A stretch of DNA of 64,000 nt from Lucinisca nassula (lineage: Eukaryota; Mollusca; Bivalvia; Lucinida; Lucinidae): the NCBI GenBank assembly GCA_963580285.1, contig OY757026.1, positions 50,319,143 through 50,383,142 of the forward strand, written 5' to 3'. Shown here piece by piece: positions 36,200 to 45,389 of this stretch (its first letter is position 1; each line of letters opens with the position of its first letter). The translations under genes were made by a program, and so were the position numbers. The notes under the pieces were generated by a model that ran no database searches, had not been told where the DNA came from, and saw nothing but the letters and a program-made list of their open reading frames with translations.

Positions 36200-36400
36200 C
36201 CTAATGGTAAGAGCGCTGACTCTTAATCATTGGGTCTCTCACTGCAGTGGTTCGAGCTTTGCTCGGGCAACATGTGAGATGCTTAGTCCTGCAATAGAAG
36301 TTTTTTTGTTTTTTTTCTCTGGGTACTCTGGATTTTGCCAACCTCTGATAAATGATAGGCTCGATATGAGTAAAATAATCTTTAAAGGGCAGAAAAAAAC
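36200..36400 (+). repeat. SINE family B, 3' part after hAT insertion
   Basis: AAGAGCGCTGACTCTTAATCATTGGGTC, box B GGTTCGAGCTTTG, GTGAGATGCTTAGTCCTGCA and AACCTCTGATAAATGATAGG match 12778-13005. Its first ~12 bp lie left of 33799. Confidence 0.75.
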
Positions 36401-36714
36401 CCCAAAAACTTATGGATGATAGCCATGGTATTCTTATCGCTGTCAGAGGGTTTTCTATAGAATCTGGACTGGAATCAAGCTTTGGGTTTGGCAAGCAGCG
36501 AAGAACCAGATGGAATGTGCATCTGATCAGAGTCAGGCTTTACTGTTTGCTTACAATATTGGAATTCAAGGGTTAAATGAAACAGTCCAAGTCCTGTTCA
36601 GGACCATTTTTCCAGCCTATGCTCAGTGCTGTCAGTGCTTTGTTTTTTTCATTGATTTTATATAAACAGCCGTTTCAAGATTATTTCACATATTTCAAAC
36701 CGATCGTTCATCAG

Positions 36715-36857
36715 AGAGGAACCCGGTGAAAAACCACCTGACCTTCAGTTGCAGAACTTGGCGTCTCACATGTGACCTGAGCAAGACTCGAACCCACAGG
36801 GATGAGAGGCCTAATGATTAAGAGTCAGCGTTCTTACCCACTAGGCCACAGAGGCCC
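36715..36857 (-). repeat. SINE family B, partial minus-strand copy
   Basis: The reverse complement begins TGGGCCTCTGTGGCCTAGTG, then GTAAGAACGCTGACTCTTAA and GGGTTCGAGTCTTGCTCAG. It lies 26 bp from SLC15 exon f. Confidence 0.78.
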
Positions 36858-36882
36858 ATTTTATCTGGAGGTATGCACTTAC

Positions 36883-36999
36883 AGAATATGGTGGGATATT
36901 TCCTGTATACAACTGAGAATCTACCCTCACATCACACGGCAATGTGTTGAACATAGTAACCCCAGTCTCGTGTGAACCCAAGGCTGGTTCTTGAGAATT
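36883..36999 (-). CDS. SLC15-like exon f: start of the extracellular domain
   Basis: Acceptor ATTCCTTTTTCAG, then AATTCTCAAGAACC, ending CCATATTCT before gtaagtgc. It has 39 codons in phase 0: NSQEPALGSHETGVTMFNTL, PCDVRVDSQLYTGNIPPYS. It directly follows the TM9 exon, as the extracellular domain does in SLC15 proteins; VTMFNTLPCDVRV resembles the strand that opens this domain in PepT. Confidence 0.87.
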
Positions 37000-37049
37000 C
37001 TGAAAAAGGAATACCATAATGATCCTAAGTATTGGGACACATAGGCCTA

Positions 37050-37265
37050 ATCAAACAGTGAAGCCCCAGATCAGACTGCTCCTAAAGGAGCAGTCTGATC
37101 AGGGGCTACACTGTTTGCCATTCCTTCTGCACTTTTTGGACTCCTTATTGGATTGCGAAACAAATTTGCTTTTGAACAGTCCCAAAGTTGGTTGACTGTT
37201 CAAAAGTGGTCTTAAAAACCACTTTTGAACAGTCCCAAAGGTGGGCTCTTATTAGGAGACACTGG
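37050..37265. repeat. Hairpin MITE and a second inverted repeat
   Basis: AAACAGTGAAGCCCCAGATC / GATCAGGGGCTACACTGTTT hairpin, followed by TGAACAGTCCCAAAGTTGG..AAAAGTGGTCTTAAAAACCACTTTTGAACAG, an inverted repeat also seen at 43100-43150. Confidence 0.8.
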
Positions 37266-37484
37266 GTGTAGAAAACACCAAGAAAAAATAACTGAAATCT
37301 TCTCAATAAGCTCAGAAAAGCAGATTTAGTCTTAATTTTAAGGTGGTTTTAAAAGCGGATTTTACTGCTGCATGTGATCACAAAACATGGCTTCTTAAAA
37401 TGCAAAGATCTAAAAGAGGCAAATTTATTTCTTGCATTTGAAACCATACAGAAAGTCATTATATGGTGTGAGGTACACATGTTC

Positions 37485-37725
37485 TTCTGTCGCGGTTTAT
37501 TTTTTGTTATGTTTTGTCTTTGAGTGTTTGTATCGCTTATATTATCTTGTTTGGGAGAGCCAATTGGCCATTTTGTGGAAAAGTAACTGTCCTTTTGGCT
37601 TTCCGCTATTGATGTTTCCATTAGGGTCTAGTTGTTTCATGTCTGTGCTTCTTTCCCTTTGGTGTCTCTGATGGGAGCTGTGAGTTAATTGTATCGATTC
37701 CTGATCATTGCCTTCACTTCTATTA
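37485..37725 (+). mobile_element. Family L element, partial
   Basis: TTCTTCTGTCGCGGTTTATT ... GATTCCTGATCATTGCCTTC as in the other copies. Confidence 0.7.
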
Positions 37726-38489
37726 TGTACAAAAACGTGAAGTATATTTTGTCCACTGTATAGGTGGGTGGAGCTTAGTCATGCTCCACAAAAACTTCCC
37801 AATCAAATATAGCGATTTTCTAAGTAGGGCTGGCTAATCGGAGCTGAAAATATAATCAGTTATCATTCTTGTCATTGCGATTGATAATTGATTAAAAATC
37901 ACTGAAGATTAGGTCATAATTTTACCTGTCTGGCTTTCTGTCTGAGCATGACTCCTACCATATGCTGTACTTTGCCATATGTATTTGAACAGACAGACCT
38001 GAGCAAACAGTGTAGACCCAGATGAGACACAGCAGAATGCGGCATCTCATCTTGGTCTGCACTGTTTGCCACTCATACAGCTATTTTAGGCACAACTTTG
38101 GGTAACAAATTGTACTTATCAAATAATTGATTGCAAGCAAATTAGTAATGATAATCATTTTTGTGGAGTTTATCGATTAAATGATCTATTATCCAATTAA
38201 TCGTGTCAGTCTTATTTCTAAGTCTTTGTGGCTGATTTTATAGCCTTTTATCAAACAGGCAAGGCACAATGCCGGAGCATCTACCATTACAATAACACAC
38301 TTGTGTGTCATTTGCATTTTTTCGCATCTCCAAAATGGCTTCTTTTCTCATGGAAATCCATGGTAGTTTTCTTACTTATACTGCAAACATAGGTTGCGGG
38401 TACTCGTTAGAACCGCCTCATTGAGGTGGTTCTAACAAGTACCCACAAAATATGTCTTGGAGTAGAAATAAGAAAACACTAGAGAAAGT

Positions 38490-39370
38490 GCCCAGTGGGG
38501 CACTTATACCCCCGGCCAGTGAAAACAGTTAACACAAAACTTGGACTTAATCAAAATGCATAAGTCTTAATTATTGACACCTAGCCCGACCCAGGGGCTT
38601 GACCCAGGAGCATAGATATTCCATATGGAAGATAATACTATAGCTATATTCTGTACCAAATATGAAGAGAATCTAACATGAGGGTACAGAGATATGAGCA
38701 ATCAAAAAAGTTTAACACAAAACTTTGATGTCAAAGTTGACAAAAGGGCATACAGTCTACCCAGGGGCTTGACCCAGGGGCTTAGATATTCTATATGAAA
38801 TGTAATGCTATAGAGATATTAAGAGAATCTAACATGTGGTTGCAGAGATATGAGCAATCAAAACGGTTTAACACAAAACATTGACGTAAATGTTGATGAA
38901 CGGACAGACGGACTGACGGATGGACAGCCCACCTAGGGGCTTGACCCGCGAGCTTAGATATTCCAAATGAAAGGTAATGCTATAGAGATATCCTGTACCA
39001 AATATGAAGAGAATCCAACATGTGGTGACAGAGATATGAGCAATCAAGAAGGTTTAACACAAAACTTTGACGCAAAAGTTGACAAACGGACAGACAGACA
39101 GCCCACCCAGGGGCTTGACCCAGGCGCTTAGATATTCCATATGAAAGGTAATGCTATAGAGATATTCTTTACCAAATATGAAGAGAATCTAACATGTGGT
39201 CACAGAGATATGAGCAATGAAAAAGGTTTAACGCAAAACTTTGATGTAAAGGTTGACGAACGGTGGGACAGACGGAAGTACAGACGAATGAACTAACGAA
39301 TGAACCAACAAACGGACGGAAAGACAAAAACTATATACCCTGACATACTACGTATGCCGGGGGTATAATA
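38490..39370 (+). mobile_element. HINE-like element with ~165-bp core, ending GCCGGGGGTATAAT
   Basis: It starts AAAGTGCCCAGTGGGGCACT..TATACCCCCGGC. About four core repeats follow with GGGGCTTGACCCAGGNGCTTAG and GAGATATGAGCAATCAAAA. It then has an ACGGACGGAAAGAC stretch and ends TACTACGTATGCCGGGGGTA. Its ends match the element at 10370-10775 but its core is different. Confidence 0.78.
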
Positions 39371-39654
39371 ATGTATATCCCCATAAACCCTAGTTTTCTC
39401 TATATAAAGTGCGGTTTGGGGGCTTGTCATTTCACAGACTTGTTCACAAGATAATATTTTGAACACATTTTAAATTCTACCCCGTTTTCTTCTACCACTG
39501 TGACAAAGATTGCAACTGAAACTAGAAACTGGAGCCACATGGGTGTGCATGAATACCTTTGTTGATAAATTTATTCATCTGAAGAGCAGTTAATGTAAGT
39601 GGTCAAAATGTTAGCATGTACAATATCTAATACTCTGGTAGTTTTTTGCAAATG

Positions 39655-39880
39655 CAAAATCTGCTCATATTTTTTCTGTGTGCCCAAGATAAAGAGGAAT
39701 CACTGTCAACATTCTTTCCTGGAAATTGATCATGAAATCTTTTCTACAGTCTCCCTTCCACTGATTCAAGAAGTGCAGTTGTCATTTTCTGACGAAAGAA
39801 TGTGCATTGTCCTGGTTAACCGCTTATGTATAAGCCTGTCCAGGGAAAGTGTGGTTAGGTAAACTGACTAAATAGTGTTG
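39655..39880 (+). repeat. SINE-like family C copy
   Basis: Shares ATCTTTTCTACAGTC..CACTGATTCAAGAAG..GTTGTCATTTTCTG..GTGGTTAGGTAAACTGAC with 43555-43800. Confidence 0.7.
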
Positions 39881-39926
39881 AATGGGTGGCTAGACTCCAA
39901 AACAAACCAACAAACAATCTACTAAC

Positions 39927-40008
39927 ATCTAGTTTTATCTGGACCAGTCCAGCCATTACAAAGGCCCCTGCACTGATGTACAAACCCACAACCATTCTTT
40001 GTAGAGGT
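39927..40008 (-). CDS. SLC15-like exon e: TM9
   Basis: Acceptor TTGCTTATTTTTAG, then ACCTCTACAAAGAATG, ending AAACTAGAT before gttagt. One base completes Lys with exon d, then 27 codons: PLQRMVVGLYISAGAFVMAG, LVQIKLD. It matches the PepT block (SLK)KMAVGM.LA..AFV.AAIVQ.EID, the helix before the extracellular domain. Confidence 0.92.
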
Positions 40009-40127
40009 CTAAAAATAAGCAAAACATAGTTTCAAAGAAATTGACAAGAAAAACTACATCGGAAAATGTCTGTTTTGTTGTCTGCAGAAGCTTCTTGCAA
40101 ACTTTTCAAACACATTTATGCATACAC

Positions 40128-40197
40128 GCAAACAGTGTGGACCCTGATCAGACTGCTTCTAGAGAAGCAGTCTGATCAGGGTCCACACTGTTTGCAA
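40128..40197. repeat. Perfect hairpin MITE core
   Basis: CAAACAGTGTGGACCCTGATCAGACTGCTTCT and its exact complement around a short loop: one of the least diverged copies of the AAACAGTG hairpin family. Confidence 0.88.
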
Positions 40198-40586
40198 TAT
40201 GACTTTCAAAGTAACCAGCAGACAATACAGCAGACAACAATTGTTGTGATTGGCATCTTAAGAATTAAAACAACTCATAAGTGATTTTATTCATGTTATA
40301 GTTACCTGCAAGTTTCATAAATATCTGGCAAATATAAAAGAAGCTACATTGTTCACAAGCTTTTTCCCATAGTAAGCCTATTGGATCTATCAGTTGCTAT
40401 AGCAACCAAAGTTCTGGAGCAATTTTCCTAAAATACATATGCAAGCAATCCCCCATCAAGGACATGTTACAGATAAAATTAGGTTAAGATCTGCTTCCAG
40501 GCTGCAAAGATATTCCGGTTTGAAAGTGTGGATGACAGCTGACCGAGGCTGCCATCTTGTAAGCTTCCCCAGAGCCTTGAGCTAAA

Positions 40587-41050
40587 ACAAGAATTCAGCC
40601 GAAGGCTACGTCGCACCTATCGGGGGCAAAGTCACCGAACCATGACATCTGGGCCAAGGTCAAACACAGATGCTTGCATAAAAGTTGCCTTTCTTACATG
40701 CAAGCTTGTACCAAGTATCAATAATGAAGCTCAAGTAATTCTTGAGAAATGAACTTAACCATTAGGGTGAATGCTAGGGTGGTCGCAAAATTTTACAAAG
40801 TCAGTGAACTATAAAATGTAGGTCAAGGTTGAATATGGATGCTTGCATTTAAATTGCCATCCCCAGATACAAGTTTGTAACAAGTATCATTTATGAAGCT
40901 CTCATATTTCTTGAGAAATGAACTTGACCATTAGGGTGAATGCTAGGGTGGTCGTAAAATTAATGTTGACGCCTTGACAAATGGACGGATGGACAAATGG
41001 ACAGACGGAAAATCTGACGCCTATATCACAGCATGCTAATAGCAGGCATG
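40587..41050 (+). mobile_element. Family K element
   Basis: AACAAGAATTCAGCCGAAGGC start and ..ACAGCATGCTAATAGCAGGC end; two internal copies of AACTTGACCATTAGGGTGAATGCTAGGGTGG. Confidence 0.75.
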
Positions 41051-41100
41051 ACAAAAATAATGAGATAAGAAAGAATGAAAAATCAGTTTGCAAATATAGA

Positions 41101-41660
41101 TACACCTCAACCTCATTAAAACACAGTCTGTTATAAAACGGTTTTGGAAATAAAGTCGAACATCAATGGCTCGAACACCTTTGGGACCATGAAAATCTGT
41201 TCGAGACAGGAGTAGTTCGAGCCACTGAGAGCTACTGCCAGGAGGCATACGATATACTTTTGATATTTTTTCGATGTTCTATAAGGAAAATGTATGCTGT
41301 GTGTACTCATTAGAATCGCCTCATCGAGGCGATTCTAATGCTTACACACAGCATACATATGCAAGATAAAAGACGAAAATCTCCTAAATTATCTCCCATC
41401 ATTTCTTATGTAGAGGATTTCCCTAGGGGCTCAAGAACGGGTTCGACTCAGCCATGGTAAACGTGCCATCGCTGTTCGAGCCATCCAAGTTTTACTGTAA
41501 CACAGTTTCAAGAGGGATCCCAAATGTGTATAGATTATACAAATTTTTGTCATTTTTCTATATAATCTATACATTTCTGTTTGGATATAACACAGCAGTT
41601 TAACTAACACGGTTTCTGCTTTGGAACCCATTGATAGTGTTATAAAGAGGTTTTGGTGTA
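41101..41660. mobile_element. MITE family J interrupted by MITE family F
   Basis: The ends TACACCTCAACCTCATTAAA and GTTATAAAGAGGTTTTGGTGTA are inverted and TA-bounded. Complete MITE F copy 6 (41151-41499) lies inside, so J is older. J's own hairpin is TATAGATTATACAAA..TATATAATCTATA. Confidence 0.8.
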
Positions 41661-41777
41661 GATTATATCAAGCAATTTTATCAAGCAATTTAATTGGCTG
41701 ATAGTCAGAAATGGTTCTAGCAAAATCACTTTATTCAGCAGGATGAGGGCTTAAAGCAAAATTCTCAATGTACTTAC

Positions 41778-41902
41778 TTGTTCAAAATTCCACACTTATC
41801 TAGTAATGGATAGATGACCTTGTCAAACAGTGGTATGAGTATTAAGATGAGTATAGGGTTTAAAGCCTGCACCTGGTCTGGTTTCACTGTGCCAAATACC
41901 CC
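41778..41902 (-). CDS. SLC15-like exon d: TM8 and flanking loops
   Basis: Acceptor TATGTATTTTTACAG precedes GGGGTATTTGGCAC, ending ATTTTGAACAA before gtaagta. 41 codons plus two bases: GVFGTVKPDQVQALNPILIL, ILIPLFDKVIYPLLDKCGIL, N. It is very close to the PepT block (I.PDQMQ..N.ILI....P.FD.V.YPL..KCG), the strongest single similarity in the gene. Confidence 0.96.
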
Positions 41903-41998
41903 CTGTAAAAATACATAAAATATTGTAACAAAATTAAATTGTATAAAAACTAAACTCAAATTCTGTAAGAATGATTTGAATATTTTTAGAAAATAAAT

Positions 41999-42392
41999 TA
42001 CAGAGGACCTGCGTTAAAACGAAATCGTTATAACGGCAAAACTAATTATAACGACAATTTCAATGGAACGAATTCGTAGCTCAAGGTTTAGCCTCGATTC
42101 TGAGGGGGTTGGGCTTCCCTCGGGTTGGAAATGCCCAAATCAAGTCCATAGTCATGAAAGATTCTTGAAATTTAATTCTCCAAGAAACAAATGTTATAGA
42201 CATTTGTTAGAATCGCCTCATCGAGGCGATTCTAACTGATGTCTATGACATTTGTTTGTAATGCTGTGGAAAAGACCTTTTATAACCTATCATACCTCGT
42301 GCTCCAGACTGGGATTCTTTAAAACGACAAATTCATTATAACAACACAATAACATGGAACATTTACTGTTGTTATAATCTGGGTCCTCTGTA
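41999..42392. mobile_element. MITE family H (CAGAGGACC ends)
   Basis: TA-bounded, with ends CAGAGGACCTGCGTTAAAAC and GTTGTTATAATCTGGGTCCTCTG. The central hairpin is TTAGAATCGCCTCATCGAGG continuing CGATTCTAA, identical at its core to family F although the flanks are unrelated. Confidence 0.85.
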
Positions 42393-42529
42393 TTTTCTAA
42401 AAGAAAGAATTAAAATCTCCACCAAATTCACCACACTGAAGATCAAAGTAACCTACAGTAAAATTCCACAATTAAGACCACCTAAAATTGAGACTAAATC
42501 TGCTTTCTTGAGAAGTTTTCTGGTTGGTA

Positions 42530-43045
42530 CCTGTTACTCTGTCTCTTGTCGACCCATCCGAGTCTAATTGTTGGTTTTCTTTTGCTCCAGCATTTCTGTT
42601 ATTTCTTGCTGTGGCTTCCTCAAGGTTATTTCAGCTCTGTGGTTGTTTGATTTTTGTTTTCTCGGAGATGATGCGTTGATGAGTTCTGAAGCCTTCATGC
42701 AGACTGAACAAATTATTTGTCTAAATCATGATGGAAGGGCAAGGATTGCAGCTGCGTAAAATCGATTTAAGTCCCCCAGTGAAATGACAATTCCAAGCTG
42801 ATTCTTCTGTCGCAGTTTATTTTTGTTATAGGTCTTCTTTGAATATGTGTATTGCCTATATCTTTTTGTTTTGGACAGCCAATTGGCCATGTTGTGGGAA
42901 AGGAACTGTCAATTTGACTTTCCGCTATTGATATTTCCATTAGGGTCCAGTTATTTCATGTTTATGTTTCTTTCCCTTGGGTGTCTCTGATGGTAAGTGT
43001 GGGTTAATTGTATTGATTCCTGATCACTGCCTTCACTTCTGTTCA
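42530..43045 (+). mobile_element. Family L element, longest plus-strand copy
   Basis: Runs from CTCTTGTCGACCCATCCGAG to ATCACTGCCTTCACTTCTGTTC. Contains GACTGAACAAATTATTTGTC and TCTTCTGTCGCAGTTTATTT. Confidence 0.75.
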
Positions 43046-43197
43046 GTTATTCTTTCTTTGTGGTTTCTACACATAGTGTCTCCTATTAAGATACCACCTT
43101 TGGGACTGTTCAAAAGTGGTCTTTAAGACCACTTTTGAAAAGTCCCAAAGGTGGTCTTAATATAGGAATTTTATTGTACTTTTACAGACTAACAAGA

Positions 43198-43530
43198 CCG
43201 GCCCCGATAGCTCAGTTGGTAGAGTGTCCGCTCCGGGGAACGGGAGGTCACGGGTTCGATCCCGGGCCGCGACATACCAAAGTCGTTAAAAATGGTACTA
43301 ACTGCTCCTCACTTGGCACTCAGATTTACAGGGTAGAGCTAGGACTGGTTGACCCAGTGTCAGGATAATGTGACTGGGTGTGGTATCATGTAATGTGTCT
43401 GGGACATGATACTTCAGTGAGGCAGCACTATAAAAGTGAGCATTGAGCTCCCTGTCGCAACCAGACACCGTCGTGATATGACTGAAAAATTGTTGAAAGC
43501 GACATTAAACCCGAATTCACACACACACAG
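43198..43530 (+). repeat. tRNA-derived SINE (Meta/RUDI-like) with 12-bp TSD
   Basis: The tRNA-like head GCCCCGATAGCTCAGTTGGT (box A at about 43208) and GGGTTCGATCCC (box B at about 43252) is followed by a ~230-bp body ending CTGAAAAATTGTTGAAAGCG-ACATTAAACCC and (AC)n. This 3' part resembles the bivalve Meta-domain SINE RUDI. AGACTAACAAGA flanks it on both sides (43186-43197 and 43531-43542). The head lacks an intact acceptor stem, so it is a SINE and not a tRNA gene. Confidence 0.88.
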
Positions 43531-43554
43531 AGACTAACAAGATGGTTCTTATCC

Positions 43555-43800
43555 CATCGTTGGCCTCCATAGCTTGGTTAAATGTGTGTCTTACTGGTGA
43601 TAAGGTGGTTGAGGGTTCGATACCTGCCTCACTGGTAACATTCAAATGAAATCTTTTCTGCTGTCCACTGATTCAAGAAGATAGTTGTCAATTTCTGGCA
43701 ATAGAATGTGCACTTTACTGGATAGCCACTTGTGTAGGAAAAGTGAGGTTAGGAAAATTGACCAGCTCGATATGACCTAGATAGTGTTAACTGGGCCTTT
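43555..43800 (+). repeat. tRNA-derived SINE family C
   Basis: Weak tRNA-like head (GGCCTCCATAGCTTGGTTAA..GAGGGTTCGATACC) and a body with CACTGATTCAAGAAG, CCACTTGTGTAGGAAAAGTG and AGATAGTGTTAACTGGGCC. Related copies at 39655, 13365(-) and 59840(-). Confidence 0.7.
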
Positions 43801-43869
43801 AAACTTATCCCATCACTGCACATGTATGCAATCACTCAAATACAGAGCTACTTGTGAACATGTCTGTGA

Positions 43870-44060
43870 AATGAACACCCCCTAAACCCCACTTTATACA
43901 GAGAAAACTGGGGTTTATGTGGGTATACATTTTTTTTCTTCTTTCTGCTCCAAGACATAGGTTGTGGGTACTCGTTAGAACCACCTCAATGAAGTGGTTC
44001 TACCGAGCACCCACAACCTATATTTGCAATATAAATAAGAAAAATATAAAGGACTTTCAT
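43870..44060. mobile_element. MITE family G copy
   Basis: AACCCCACTTTATACAGAGA...GGGTACTCGTTAGAACCACC / GGTTCTACCGAGCACCCACA hairpin. This copy shows the uninterrupted sequence at the site where the 18245-18682 MITE is nested. Confidence 0.85.
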
Positions 44061-44278
44061 CAGAAAAATAGCCATCACTTAACATTGCTTTTCATTTGCT
44101 GGAATTCAATTTTACGCAATTAACTGCACTTGCCGTTTTCGACAAAAACAATCTTTTATAAACAAAACAAGTGAATAGCATTAGTTTATACTAATTTATT
44201 TTAGTTTGATTGCGATGAAAGCTTCAAGCTTATTGAATCGCTCTCAAACTCTCATTCCGGGTGTGAATAGCATTAGAA

Positions 44279-44440
44279 TGGGGATAACTGTGTTGAAAAT
44301 TGTCATTTGGGGAGGTGGCTTTACGGTTGCAAATTCCAATGTCACTATGTTAATTAGCGTTGCCATAAAACTAAATTTCCGACCGTAAAACCGCAGATTT
44401 ATCTCCCCAAATGACAATTTTCAATGCAGTTATCCCCTAA
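44279..44440. mobile_element. MITE with ~36-bp TIRs (GGGGATAACTG)
   Basis: GGGGATAACTGTGTTGAAAA..GTCATTTGGGGA is inverted as TCCCCAAATGAC..TTTTCAATGCAGTTATCCCC; TTTACGGTTGC and GACCGTAAA form a second inner pair. Confidence 0.83.
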
Positions 44441-44471
44441 GTAGAAACAAAGAGATTACATTATATCTTAC

Positions 44472-44516
44472 CATATCACCATTTAAATGTTCAGCTTGCA
44501 AAGTCCATCTTGACCC
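44472..44516 (-). CDS. SLC15-like exon c (15 codons, loop after TM7)
   Basis: Acceptor TGTCATGTTTTCAG, then GGGTCAAGATGG, ending AATGGTGATATG before gtaaga. GSRWTLQAEHLNGDM in phase 0. Joined to exon b it restores the SLC15 signature DQQGSRWTLQA. Too short to be found as an isolated open frame. Confidence 0.95.
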
Positions 44517-45199
44517 CTGAAAACATGACAGGAAACATGTATAACCCATCTTATATGGGAAACCCCTAAACAGGTCAATGGTAAACAGTGCAGGCCCAGA
44601 TCAGATGAGGGCCTTCCCAGAAGGCTTGGTTCATAAATTTTATATGAAATGACAGCTCATGTAAGATCCTCTATTTATCATGTGATTAACCTTTCAGATG
44701 CTGAGAAAAACTACATCTGAAAATGTTGTCTGCTTATGTCGTCTGCTGAATTTTTTGCAAACTTTTTAAAAATATTTTTGCTTACAGGCAAAACAGTGTG
44801 AGCCCAGATCAGACTGCTCCTACAAGAGCAGTCTGATCTGGGTCAACCTTGCTTGCAAAAAAAAAAAAATACTTTAAGGTAACCGGCAGACGGCAAACCA
44901 GATGACAATTGACGTGATTGACATTTTACAGTCTAACAATAATTTCACCCAAGGCTATATTGCAACTGCGATTGTAGTTTTTGCATACAGGACTTAGACA
45001 TATGGGTTGACAGTAGGGTTACTGCAAATAATGATGGACCGACAAACAGCCTAATGGAGAAGTGGAAGGACAGAAAACAAGATTCCTATATCCCGCCATG
45101 CTTAAAGCAGGCATAACAAAAAGTGTAAACTGACTTTGGCTTTAGAAAATTCCTAAAATTTACCATTTTAAGGCATTTATTTATATCTAGATGACAGAT

Positions 45200-45385
45200 T
45201 CGGAATTATAAGTAATGAATTACCATTTTTGTGGATTTTACTGATGTGTTATCTCCGGCGAATTTGTCGTAGTTTACACGTTGATAAAATCCACAAGCAA
45301 ATCATTCACAAACTGCATGAAGCCCTGTGAGTGATTCGCCGGAGTTTATACATCAATAAAATCCACAAAAACTAGAAATGGTGTT
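45200..45385. mobile_element. Foldback MITE (TTTTTGTGGATTTTA)
   Basis: TTTTTGTGGATTTTACTGAT..CTCCGGCGAATT is inverted as GATTCGCCGGAG..ATCAATAAAATCCACAAAAA. Confidence 0.8.
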
Positions 45386-45389
45386 TGTA

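Noticed and set aside
43198..43275. A functional tRNA gene
   Set aside because: Box A and B are present but the 5' and 3' acceptor strands do not pair over seven bases, and it is joined to a SINE body with a target duplication.
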